A stretch of DNA of 64,000 nt from JARRRD01 sp037381085. GTDB taxonomy: Bacteria > Nitrospirota > Thermodesulfovibrionia > Thermodesulfovibrionales > UBA6898. The notes beneath the pieces were generated by a model that was given only the letters and a program-made list of their open reading frames with translations, searched no databases and had not been told where the DNA came from. Positions 8,146 through 16,209 of the stretch are shown piece after piece; position 1 is the first letter of the stretch; each line of letters begins with the position of its first letter. The translations under genes and the position numbers were made by a program. The stretch covers positions 20,999-84,998 of the forward strand of contig JARRRD010000003.1 of NCBI GenBank assembly GCA_037381085.1, given 5' to 3'.

Positions 8146-8397
8146 TCATTTCCTTCCGAAGAGCCAGAACAGGAGTGTCAGAACGATGCTGATCAGTATG
8201 CTCGTGGCGACGGGGAAATAAAACGTGAAATTCTTTCTCCGCACGATTATGTCTCCCGGGAGCCTTCCCAGCCACGGTATCTTGTCCGCCAGCATGAAGA
8301 GCAATCCGACTGCGGCCACGACAGCGCCGAGCACAATGAGCAGTTTTCCTATATAGTGTGTCGATTCAGGCATACGTTTTATTATACGGATCGGCAT
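8146..8397 (-). CDS. DUF2905-type small membrane protein
   Basis: 83 residues, or 75 from the second Met at 8373. Two membrane helices (YIGKLLIVLGAVVAAVGLLF and FYFPVATSILISIVLTLLFW) flank the signature IPWLGRLPGDIIVRRKNF, which marks DUF2905/YyaF-like small proteins. Function unknown. In many genomes this family sits next to ruv or queuosine genes, as here. The 160 bases between it and queH hold no gene. Confidence 0.82.
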   Translation of the reverse strand: MPIRIIKRMPESTHYIGKLLIVLGAVVAAVGLLFMLADKIPWLGRLPGDIIVRRKNFTFYFPVATSILISIVLTLLFWLFGRK

Positions 8398-8557
8398 TGG
8401 TCTTCTGCCATTCCACCAATTTCGAAGACCTTCGGGAGCCTACGATCCCGGAGCGAGCTTTCGCACAGAGTCGCTTCGACCTTCTTTCCCGGAAATATTT
8501 TCCATGCGAGCTTTTGCCGAGAGTTGCTACGAACGGAATGGCAGACTGTTATCGGAC

Positions 8558-9118
8558 TTATGCAGAACCGGGATTCTTTTGCTTCCTGCCCTTCTTCAGA
8601 TATCTCTCCATTTCCGAATACACACAGCCGCAGTATTTCTGCCGGTAGAGACCGAATTCCCGGGCGAGGTCTCTCGAAACGGCCCATCCCTTTCTGAGGT
8701 CTTCCCAGTAAAATTCTATTCCGTACTTCCTTCCGATCTCGCTGCCCAGCGCTACTATCATATCAAATTTCTGGTAGGGACTTGCAAAGAGGGAAGTGGT
8801 GAAACCGCCAAGGTTCATCTTTTTCGCCGTCTCGGCGGTCTTCTCAAGCCGGAGGGAATAGCAGAGGGCGCACCTGCCGTCACCCTGTCCTGCAACTGAC
8901 TTCAGAAAATGATCGAGTGCATAGTCGTCAAGATATTCTATATCGAGACCCCACAGAGCCTGGAGCTTCTTCAGGGAATCGAGCCTGCTGGAATATTCGG
9001 TATAAGGGTGTATGTTTGGATTATACCAGAACCCCCTTATGTCTATTCCCTTAAGCAGGAAGCTTTCCAGTGGGTATATGCAGCAGTTGGAACAGCAGAT
9101 GTGCATGAGGAGTTTCAT
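8558..9118 (-). CDS. queH: Epoxyqueuosine reductase QueH
   Basis: 186 residues (formerly DUF208). N-terminal MHICCSNCCIYP carries the paired cysteines (8-9 and 12-13). A second Cys pair lies in CALCYSLRLEKTA and a third in YCGCVYS near the C-terminus; these ligate the iron-sulfur cluster and metal in characterised QueH. It reduces epoxyqueuosine in tRNA to queuosine and is a non-orthologous replacement of QueG. It starts at ATG 9118, 27 bases after ruvB, and shares a transcript direction with queA. Confidence 0.93.
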   Translation of the reverse strand: MKLLMHICCSNCCIYPLESFLLKGIDIRGFWYNPNIHPYTEYSSRLDSLKKLQALWGLDIEYLDDYALDHFLKSVAGQGDGRCALCYSLRLEKTAETAKKMNLGGFTTSLFASPYQKFDMIVALGSEIGRKYGIEFYWEDLRKGWAVSRDLAREFGLYRQKYCGCVYSEMERYLKKGRKQKNPGSA

Positions 9119-9144
9119 TGGAGGAGCAGTCCGTAAGCCATTGT

Positions 9145-10164
9145 TCAGAAAAGACTCTGAGGTACGACCTTTCCCAGATGGCCGTAAGCATTTTTTGTAA
9201 CCAGTCTCCCCCGTGGGGTCCTTTCCAGAAGGCCTTCCTGCATAAGGTAAGGCTCATAGACGTCTTCTATGGTCTCTTTGTCTTCCCTCAGACATGCCGC
9301 GATAGTCTCGATTCCCACGGGTCCGCCGCCGAATTTCTCTATTATCGTGACAAGCAGATTCCTGTCCATCTCGTCCAGGCCCCTGTGATCGACATTGAGG
9401 GCTCCGAGGGATTTTTTTGCTATTTCGAGATCGATGGTGCCGTCTCCGAGCACCTGGGCAAAGTCCCTGATCCTCTTCAGCAGTCTGTTCGCTATCCGGG
9501 GCGTGCCGCGGGAGCGCCCGGCAATCTCGCCGGCGGCCTCTTCCGAAATCGTGACGTTCATGATTGCGGCAGACCTGATGACGATCTGCAGCAGTTCCGG
9601 GGGGGTGTAGAACCTCAGCCTGTCGATTATGCCGAACCTGTCCCTGAGGGGCGAGGTCAGAAGACCGGTCCTCGTGGTGGCGCCGATGAGCGTAAAGCGC
9701 GGCAGGTTAAGTTTCAGCGTCCGCGCGTTGGGGCCCTGGCCTATTATGATATCGAGCTGGAAATCCTCCATGGCGGGATAGAGGACTTCTTCGACCACGC
9801 GGGGCAGCCTGTGTATCTCGTCGATGAACAGGATGTCCATGTCCGACAGGTTTGTAAGTATGGCAGCAAGGTCTCCCGGCCTTTCGAGCACCGGTCCCGA
9901 AGTGGTCCTTATATTGACTTTCAGCTCGTTTGAAATGATATGGGCCAGGGTGGTCTTGCCGAGCCCGGGGGGACCGCAAAAAAGTGCATGGTCGAGTGCC
10001 TCCTTTCTCTGCTGGGCCGCCCGTATGAATATCCTGAGGTTGTCCCGGATGTTGTCCTGACCTATAAAGGTGTCCAGGGTTGAGGGTCTCAGGTTGAGAT
10101 CGAATGCCTGGTCGTCGTCAGGCCCGGAGGGGCTGACAAGTCTGTCCTCTTCTTTCATTCGCAC
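9145..10164 (-). CDS. ruvB: Holliday junction branch migration helicase RuvB
   Basis: 339 residues, normal length. Walker A GPPGLGKTT (about 64-72), Walker B ILFIDEIHRLPRVVEE, sensor GATTRTGLLTSPLRDRFG and the C-terminal winged-helix segment with GLLERTPRGRLVT are all present. RuvB is the hexameric AAA+ motor that drives branch migration with RuvA. The second Met (10158) is an equally good start. It is eight bases from ruvA. Confidence 0.97.
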   Translation of the reverse strand: MRMKEEDRLVSPSGPDDDQAFDLNLRPSTLDTFIGQDNIRDNLRIFIRAAQQRKEALDHALFCGPPGLGKTTLAHIISNELKVNIRTTSGPVLERPGDLAAILTNLSDMDILFIDEIHRLPRVVEEVLYPAMEDFQLDIIIGQGPNARTLKLNLPRFTLIGATTRTGLLTSPLRDRFGIIDRLRFYTPPELLQIVIRSAAIMNVTISEEAAGEIAGRSRGTPRIANRLLKRIRDFAQVLGDGTIDLEIAKKSLGALNVDHRGLDEMDRNLLVTIIEKFGGGPVGIETIAACLREDKETIEDVYEPYLMQEGLLERTPRGRLVTKNAYGHLGKVVPQSLF

Positions 10165-10171
10165 CCTCCCT

Positions 10172-10744
10172 TCACGATACTCCCTGGAGCAGCTTCAGGG
10201 TCTCCCTGAGAAGGTTTTCGATATCGCCGAAGCCCTGTTTGTAAGCCTTCTCCAGTACCTCCTGCGCAACCGTCTTCTTGTAGCCCAGATTGACAAGTGC
10301 GGAGAGCGTGTCTTCAAATATCCTGTCTCTGGTGCCCGAAGGTGAAGGGAGCTTTTCCCTGAGTTCGAGGATCAGACGGTGTGCCGTTTTCTTCCCGAGG
10401 CCCGGTATCCTGCAAAGGAGCGCAACATCCTCCTTCTCGATGGCATTGAGGAAATCGTCGTGGGATATCCCGGAGAGGACATTGAGCGCCATCTTCGGGC
10501 CGATGCCTGAAATGCCCAGGAGGGCAAGAAAAACCTTTTTCTCATCCTCGGAAAGAAAGCCGAAAAGCTGCAGGGAATCTTCACGGACGTGGGTATGTAT
10601 GTGAAGGAACACCTCCTTCCCCTCGCCCGGGAGGTCCGGAATAACGTGCAGGGGCACATGGACCATGTAACCGACACCGTTGACGTCCACGATTATGCCG
10701 TCCGGTCTGCCCGCGACTAATTTTCCTCTCAGTGAGCCTATCAC
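10172..10744 (-). CDS. ruvA: Holliday junction DNA-binding protein RuvA
   Basis: 190 residues. The N-terminal OB fold starts MIGSLRGKLV and contains VDVNGVGYMVHVP; two helix-hairpin-helix motifs follow (LLGISGIGPKMALNVLSG and LCRIPGLGKKTAHRLILEL); the C-terminal domain III (ALVNLGYKKTVAQEVL) contacts RuvB. RuvA tetramers bind the four-way junction. It lies 40 bases after ruvC, in the order ruvC-ruvA-ruvB. Confidence 0.97.
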   Translation of the reverse strand: MIGSLRGKLVAGRPDGIIVDVNGVGYMVHVPLHVIPDLPGEGKEVFLHIHTHVREDSLQLFGFLSEDEKKVFLALLGISGIGPKMALNVLSGISHDDFLNAIEKEDVALLCRIPGLGKKTAHRLILELREKLPSPSGTRDRIFEDTLSALVNLGYKKTVAQEVLEKAYKQGFGDIENLLRETLKLLQGVS

Positions 10745-10784
10745 CTGGTATTGCCCGATTTCCTTGCGGCGTGCGGAACGGCTG

Positions 10785-11336
10785 TCATCTGCGGCGATGA
10801 CAAGAAGACCCGGCGGCCGCTCCGGCGGTTGCTTCCCTGAATTTTAGCGCATTCATGTAACACAGAGCAAGCGCAAGGGCGTCCGCACTGTCGGGAGAAA
10901 GCGGCCCCCTGATGTTAAGGATAACCTTCACCATCTCCTGTACCTGACTCTTCTCCGCCCTTCCGTAACCCACAACGGCCTTTTTTACCTCCAGGGCGCT
11001 GAACTCGTGAAGGGCGACATTGTGACGGGCCGCCGCGAGAAGGGCGATCCCCCGGGCGTGGCCCAGGTGCAGGGCGGACTTGGCACCCTTGGCAAAGAAA
11101 ATTTTTTCGACCACGATGTTGTCCGGCCTGTATTCGGCGATAACTTCCAATAGGGACTCGTATATTGTTTTAAGCCGGTAATGGAGAGGCTTGGAGGCAG
11201 GGGGCGAAATTGTTCCCGACGCCACGTAGACGGCATCTTTTCCGGCGGAAGCAATCAGTCCGTAGCCGCAGAGGATCGTGCCCGGATCTATTCCGAGTAT
11301 TCTGGTGGTGTCTCTACTTTTTTCGGGGGGCCTCAA
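10785..11336 (-). CDS. ruvC: Crossover junction endodeoxyribonuclease RuvC
   Basis: 183 residues. Catalytic acidic residues are visible in ILGIDPGT, in VVEKIFFAKGAKSALHLGHARG and in the C-terminal DSADALALALCY. RuvC resolves Holliday junctions as a dimer. The start at 11336 (MRPPEKSRDTTRILGIDPG) overlaps the end of gmhA by 23 bases; a start a few codons later is possible. YebC often precedes ruvC; here gmhA does. Confidence 0.96.
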   Translation of the reverse strand: MRPPEKSRDTTRILGIDPGTILCGYGLIASAGKDAVYVASGTISPPASKPLHYRLKTIYESLLEVIAEYRPDNIVVEKIFFAKGAKSALHLGHARGIALLAAARHNVALHEFSALEVKKAVVGYGRAEKSQVQEMVKVILNIRGPLSPDSADALALALCYMNALKFREATAGAAAGSSCHRRR

Positions 11337-11898
11337 ACAGTATTTCCTCGACCATCAGGCAGAGGACATGCCCCAGGGTTATATGGGTCTCCTGTATCCT
11401 CGGGGTATTATCCGAAGGCACTATAAAGGCGTATGTGGACTTGGCGGCCAGCTTCTCGCCTTTGGCGCCGGTAAATAAAATGGTCTTCAGCTTCTTTCTT
11501 CTAGCGGCATCAAGCGCCTTTACCACATTCGCGGAGTTTCCGCTCGTCGTTATGGCGACAATAACGTCGCCGTCCAGCGCCAGAGATTTGAGCTGACGGG
11601 CAAAGATTTCGGAATAATCATAATCATTGGCTATTGAGGTGATAACGGCTATGTCCGTGTTGAGTGCTATCGCAGGAAGTCCCGGACGCTCGCGCTTGAA
11701 CCTGTTTACAAATTCGCCTGCAATGTGCGATGCGTCGGAAGCGCTTCCGCCGTTACCAAACAGTATGAGTTTGCTTCCGTCATTGAACGCACGGGCGATG
11801 GCCTTTGAGGCATCCCATACCATTTCCAGGTGGCCCTTAATAAAGTTTTCCTTGACGGCTATGCTTTCCCTGAATTCATTGAGGATCTTTTCCTTCAT
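11314..11898 (-). CDS. gmhA: Phosphoheptose isomerase (SIS domain)
   Basis: 194 residues, one SIS domain: LILFGNGGSASDASHIAGEF, then DVIVAITTSGNSANVVKALD, and C-terminal IQETHITLGHVLCLMVEE. GmhA converts sedoheptulose 7-phosphate to D-glycero-D-manno-heptose 7-phosphate, the first step to LPS core heptose, so an outer membrane is implied. It is the first gene of the minus-strand run reaching 2018, with 343 gene-free bases upstream that should hold the promoter. No other heptose gene is in the window. Confidence 0.95.
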   Translation of the reverse strand: MKEKILNEFRESIAVKENFIKGHLEMVWDASKAIARAFNDGSKLILFGNGGSASDASHIAGEFVNRFKRERPGLPAIALNTDIAVITSIANDYDYSEIFARQLKSLALDGDVIVAITTSGNSANVVKALDAARRKKLKTILFTGAKGEKLAAKSTYAFIVPSDNTPRIQETHITLGHVLCLMVEEILFEAPRKK

Positions 11899-12241
11899 GT
11901 CTGACGCCAGCCCCTCCCCGGAATAGGTTTGTCATTTATGAAGTAGAGTAAAACAACGCCTCTCAACGTGTCAACAGGCAGGCCAGAAGTGCCATGCCTG
12001 ACATCTTAACTTAATAGTTGCAAGAGATTTCCGGCAAGCCCCGGAGGGGCAGCGAAAAATGTCTTGAAGCGACACCGTACAGCCCTGGAGAGGGGCCTGC
12101 CTGCCTTTTTCAGGAAGTCACTAAACGTCGGGTCCTCATTCATGTGGAAGATGAATAGAATCATGTCGTCATTACAAGACTTTTTCGGTGTCTCTTCCGC
12201 GCTGTCTTGCAACATCACAGTTTACAACACAATGTCCGACA
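11899..12241. other. Gene-free interval upstream of gmhA
   Basis: About 340 bases. It should contain the promoter of the long minus-strand run, but I find no convincing -35/-10 pair. A minus-strand 70-codon frame (12006-12218) has no ribosome site and no recognisable domain. A short GCCCC-GGA-GGGGC hairpin lies near 12036-12048. Confidence 0.4.
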
Positions 12242-12730
12242 CTATTCCACGAGTTTGTTCTGTATTGCGTAATGGGTGAGGGCTGCGTTGCTTTTCAGTC
12301 CCATCTTATCGAGAATGCGGGAACGGTAAGTGCTTACGGTCTTCACGCTGAGCGCCAGTTCGTCGGCGATCTCCTTGATCATCTTCCCCGACGCTATCAT
12401 GCAGAGCACCTGGTACTCGCGGTCGGAGAGGTTTTCATGAGGGGGTTTCTGTTCATCGCCGCCTTCAAGGTTCAGTGCCAGTTTCTCCGCCAGCGTAGGA
12501 CTGATATATTTCCGGCCCTGAGATACTTTTCGGAGGGCCTGAATCAGTTCATCGGGTGCGCTCTCTTTAGTCATGTACCCGGCGGCGCCCGCCCGGAGCG
12601 CCCGCATGGCGTACTGTTCTTCGGCATACATGCTCAGGATCAGCACCGAAACCCCCGGTTTGTCGATCTTCAGCTGTTTGAGGATGTCCACTTACAATGC
12701 CCTGCCCGAAAATGTCATCCGGGTCTTCAC
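12242..12730 (-). pseudogene. NarL/FixJ-type response regulator lacking most of its receiver domain
   Basis: The C-terminal part is intact: end of a receiver (DILKQLKIDKPGVSVLILSM, GAAGYMTKES) and a LuxR helix-turn-helix (LSDREYQVLCMIASGKMIKE, LSVKTVSTYRSRIL). The first part is not. A GTG at 12730, just after the stop of the kinase gene, opens as VKTR; the frame then reaches TAA at 12694-12692 and continues in the same phase from a GTG at 12691. About 57 residues, including the phospho-acceptor Asp, are missing compared with full NarL-type regulators. The kinase upstream is of the NarX/HisKA_3 class that pairs with such regulators. If 12691 is used, a 149-residue phosphorylation-independent DNA binder could be made; otherwise it is a pseudogene. 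Confidence 0.75.
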
Positions 12731-12731
12731 G

Positions 12732-15218
12732 CTAAACGTCGCCGGCGGAAGAGGGAAAGATTACCGTGACCGTGGTACCCTCGTTTCTTGCGCCCTGTAT
12801 GCTGATTTCACCGCCAAGAAAGTTTGCCCGCTCCTTCATACCCATCAGACCTATGGACCCGGGGCTTGAAATTTGCCTGTCCGTTATACCCCGGCCGTCG
12901 TCCTTCACCTCAAGGACGAGGCCTTCGGCCCCGTTTTCCAGCCTTACCGTTACGCTGACGGCGTCGGCATGCCGGGCCACGTTTGTCAGAGTCTCCTGAA
13001 AGATGCGGAATATCGTGGTCGACATTTCCCTGTCGGGGGAGATGTCCGAAGGCCTCACTTCGAGACTGCATTTAATGCCTGTCCTTTCCTGGAACTCCTT
13101 TATCTGCCATTCCAGCGTCGCCGTAAGACCGAGTACGTCCAGAAGACCCGGCCTCAACTCGGATGAGATCCTCTTAACCGTCTGGATATTCATATCGATG
13201 AGCTTGGACATGTCCCGCGCCTTCCCGTGCAGCGTCTCCTCGGCGGGGTCCAGCCTCTTGATTATCCAGGACAGGTCCATCTTCAGTGCCGTGAGCGCCT
13301 GCCCCAATTCGTCGTGTATCTCGCGGGAGATTCTTGTCCTTTCTTCTTCCCGCACGGACTGGGCATGTGCCAGCAGATTCCGGAGCTGCTCTCTCGATCT
13401 CTTCAGTTCTTCCTCGGCCTCTTTCCTCTCCGTTACGTCCTGGGCTATTCCGAGGATCAGTTTCAGAAGTCCGTCACTCGTCCGTTTGAATACTACGTCC
13501 CGGCTGTAAAACCACCGCCATTCCGCCCCCTTGGTCCTCATCCTGTATTCATGCTCCGTGACGTCGCCGTCCTTCGCCAGAGAGACGCGTTCCCTGAACG
13601 CCTGATAGTCCTCGAAGTCATCGGGATGGAGAACCGTCCTGTAAAAAGCGCTGCCCATCTTCCGGACCTCGTCGGGCATGTAGCCCAGAAGATCATTAAC
13701 CAGCGGGTTGATGTATACGATCTGGTCTTCGATCACGTCGTAGAGGTAAAGGAGATTGGGAGTAGCGTCGGTAACCCGGCGAACAAAACGCTGACTTTCG
13801 ATCAGGTCCTTCTCCATCTGTATCCGTCTCATAATTTCCCCGCGCAGGTCCCTGTTCACCTTCCTCAGTTCGGCTGTGCGTTCCTTGACGAGGAAATCCA
13901 GATGGTCCCGATGTTCCCGCAGTTCTTCTTCCATCTTCTTGCGGCCCGTAATGTCCCTGACGATTTCGATCCCCGCCACGATGCCGCCTGATGCATCTCT
14001 TAAAGAGGACACTGTAATCTCCACGTAGGACGGCCCGTTGATTGTCGTGACGTACTTCTCAACGGTATGAACACCGCCCTCCCTGAAGGCCGGGATCATG
14101 TGGCACCCCGCGCAGACGTCGTCCAGCCCGGCGTATCCGAGGTAACAATATTCGCCTCTGTGGTCTCCCATCAGTTCCCTGTGGATCTGGTTCTGATACA
14201 GGATCCTGAAGTCGCGGTCCTGGATGCTGATCCCGTCGCCCAGGGCGGCAATAATGGCTTCGGACTTTGCCTTTTCCTCTTCCACCTTCGCTATGGCCGT
14301 CCACAGCGATTTTTCGGCTATCTTCCGGTCGGATATCTCCTGTTCAAGCCTCCGGTTGGCCCTGCTGAGTTCGGCAGTCCTCTCTTCAACCAGTACTTCC
14401 AGGCTGTCGCGGTACCTCGACAACTCCTCTTCCTGCAGCTTCCGCCCGGTGATATCACGTATGATCCCTACCGCGTGCCATTGCTTTTTTACCCTTACCG
14501 AGGAGAAAGATACCTCGACGGGAAATTCAGTCCCTTCTTTCCTGATGGCACTCAATTCCATCGTTTTTCCCATAACGGGACCCTTGCCGTTCCGCAGGAA
14601 CTCAGCCATCCCCTCCCTGAACGGCTGGTGATATTGGTGCGGTACGAGGAGGTCGACGACGGGCCGTCCGAGAGCGGCTTTCCTGGTATAACCGAATATT
14701 CTTACGGCAGCCGGATTCCAGTACGAAATCATACCCCTGTCGTCTATCATCACGACCGCATCCGTAGCAGCGGCAGCGATCGCAGCCATTTTTACCTCGC
14801 TTTCCCTGAGGGCTTCCTCGGCCTTCCTGCGCTTTCGCCGGATTTCCGCTTCCTTCAGTTCGCGTTCCACTGCTGGGACGAGTCTCGAAAGGTTTCCCTT
14901 GATGATGAAGTCCTGTGCCCCGGACCTCATCGCTTCTACTGCTGTATCTTCACCGATCTTTCCCGAAACGATGATGAAGGGAACATCGAGCCCGGTCTTC
15001 CTGAGTATACGAAGGGCTTCAAGACCGCTGAAACGGGGCATGACATAATCGGAGATGAGAACGTCCCAACTGCTGCCGTCGAGGGCGGCTTTCATGGAGT
15101 CGGCTGTTTCGACCCTTTCGTAGTCAGGGTCGTAGCCTCCACTCTTCAGGGCGCGAATGAGCAGGAGAACGTCATCCTCGGAATCCTCTATGATCAGCAA
15201 GCGAAGAGGCTTTTTCAT
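12732..15218 (-). CDS. REC-PAS-PAS-PAS-HisKA_3 hybrid sensor kinase
   Basis: About 828 residues from the ATG at 15218 (a TTG six bases upstream is also possible). Order: receiver domain (about 4-125, Asp57 in VLISDYVMP); PAS 1 (about 140-260); coiled coil; PAS 2 (about 318-428) with a Cys cluster CYLGYAGLDDVCAGC (Cys358, 369, 372); coiled coil; PAS 3 (about 480-600); HisKA_3 dimerisation segment RISREIHDELGQALTALKMD (His635); HATPase with VKDDGRGI and GSIGLMGMKERA. There are no membrane segments, so it is cytoplasmic. It is a NarX/DegS-class kinase whose expected partner is the LuxR-type regulator directly downstream, which is truncated. The PAS Cys cluster suggests metal or redox sensing, unproven. 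Confidence 0.92.
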   Translation of the reverse strand: MKKPLRLLIIEDSEDDVLLLIRALKSGGYDPDYERVETADSMKAALDGSSWDVLISDYVMPRFSGLEALRILRKTGLDVPFIIVSGKIGEDTAVEAMRSGAQDFIIKGNLSRLVPAVERELKEAEIRRKRRKAEEALRESEVKMAAIAAAATDAVVMIDDRGMISYWNPAAVRIFGYTRKAALGRPVVDLLVPHQYHQPFREGMAEFLRNGKGPVMGKTMELSAIRKEGTEFPVEVSFSSVRVKKQWHAVGIIRDITGRKLQEEELSRYRDSLEVLVEERTAELSRANRRLEQEISDRKIAEKSLWTAIAKVEEEKAKSEAIIAALGDGISIQDRDFRILYQNQIHRELMGDHRGEYCYLGYAGLDDVCAGCHMIPAFREGGVHTVEKYVTTINGPSYVEITVSSLRDASGGIVAGIEIVRDITGRKKMEEELREHRDHLDFLVKERTAELRKVNRDLRGEIMRRIQMEKDLIESQRFVRRVTDATPNLLYLYDVIEDQIVYINPLVNDLLGYMPDEVRKMGSAFYRTVLHPDDFEDYQAFRERVSLAKDGDVTEHEYRMRTKGAEWRWFYSRDVVFKRTSDGLLKLILGIAQDVTERKEAEEELKRSREQLRNLLAHAQSVREEERTRISREIHDELGQALTALKMDLSWIIKRLDPAEETLHGKARDMSKLIDMNIQTVKRISSELRPGLLDVLGLTATLEWQIKEFQERTGIKCSLEVRPSDISPDREMSTTIFRIFQETLTNVARHADAVSVTVRLENGAEGLVLEVKDDGRGITDRQISSPGSIGLMGMKERANFLGGEISIQGARNEGTTVTVIFPSSAGDV

Positions 15219-15233
15219 AACCAAGATTCACCT

Positions 15234-16208
15234 TTATTTTAAATCATCCCGCCTGAAAAAAACCCCTTTTACTTCCACGCCCGGCCCCTCCTTTGAAGGT
15301 CCGACGGCGTTAACCCTGTAATCTCTTTCTGTCAGAGACTTGTCCCTGTCGATGAATGTAGGGACCTGGGTTTGTCCTATCAGCTCATATTCCTCGCCCC
15401 TTGTTCTTCTGTAGATCCTGTAACCTGTGATCCACCTTTCCCGGGGCTCCTTCCAGTAAAGAAAAACCTTGCCGGGAGCGGCGAAATAGCCAAGATCCAG
15501 TGGGGCCGGCGGTACCAGATTGAAGGGGTTTACGGTGATTTCCCGGGAGGGGGAACCTTCGTCTTCTGAAGCAGCGTTTCTCAAGCTTCTGACAGTGTAG
15601 TAGACCGGCCTGTCGATGCGGAAGACATCCCTGAATGAGTTTTCCGGCAGAGGCGCCTTGTTGCAGGGCTGCTCGCCGTAAGTGCCTTTATGAAAGCTCT
15701 TGTATACATTATAGAAGACATTGTCTCCCTCGCTTTCCCACGAAAGTATTACGGCGTCGTCCTCTATCTTAAAAGAAAGTTTAACGGGGGGAGGAGGAGG
15801 CTTCACTGGCGTGACGGTCAGTGTATTGGAGTCGTTGCTGAGCACGCCGGTAAGGCTTCGGGCGACGACCTTGTAGTTGTAAGCTATGCCGCAGGTGAAG
15901 GCGGTGTCGGTGAAGGAGCGTTTGCTTTTCGACGCGGTGGTCCTCTGAATGCCTTTGCCTGACGATTTGAGTATGGTAAAACCCGAGATTAAAGCTGTCT
16001 TGTCCTCGGGAAAGCTCCAGGAGAGAATGATCCTGTTTTCCCTGTGGACCGCCCGAAGAAGGACCGGGGCAGGCGGCTTTTCATAAGCGGCCAGTGTCGG
16101 CGCCGACTTTTTGCCGCAGGAAGAAGTCAATAAGACAAGAATAAGAAGCAGCAGGGGGAGAAGTGAGAATGTACGTCCCGGCCGTGCGGAATGAGGGTAT
16201 GATTTCAT
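15234..16208 (-). CDS. Fibronectin type III-repeat lipoprotein
   Basis: 324 residues. The N-terminus has a signal sequence ending in a lipobox (LTSSC, then GKKSAPT), so it is likely a lipid-anchored envelope protein. Three beta-sandwich FN3-like repeats follow (about 45-140, 145-235, 240-320), each with the typical Tyr and hydrophobic pattern (AYNYKVVARS, VYYTVRSL, GYRIYRRT). No catalytic motif is seen. It begins within two bases of the end of argH, so the two are co-transcribed. Function unknown; a scaffold or binding role is a guess. Confidence 0.85.
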   Translation of the reverse strand: MKSYPHSARPGRTFSLLPLLLLILVLLTSSCGKKSAPTLAAYEKPPAPVLLRAVHRENRIILSWSFPEDKTALISGFTILKSSGKGIQRTTASKSKRSFTDTAFTCGIAYNYKVVARSLTGVLSNDSNTLTVTPVKPPPPPVKLSFKIEDDAVILSWESEGDNVFYNVYKSFHKGTYGEQPCNKAPLPENSFRDVFRIDRPVYYTVRSLRNAASEDEGSPSREITVNPFNLVPPAPLDLGYFAAPGKVFLYWKEPRERWITGYRIYRRTRGEEYELIGQTQVPTFIDRDKSLTERDYRVNAVGPSKEGPGVEVKGVFFRRDDLK

Positions 16209-16209
16209 T

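Noticed and set aside
12006..12218. 70-codon minus-strand frame downstream of the truncated regulator
   Set aside because: No ribosome site or domain; kept only as part of a gene-free interval.
14067..15242. 391-codon frame antisense to the hybrid kinase
   Set aside because: The opposite strand encodes clear receiver and PAS domains.
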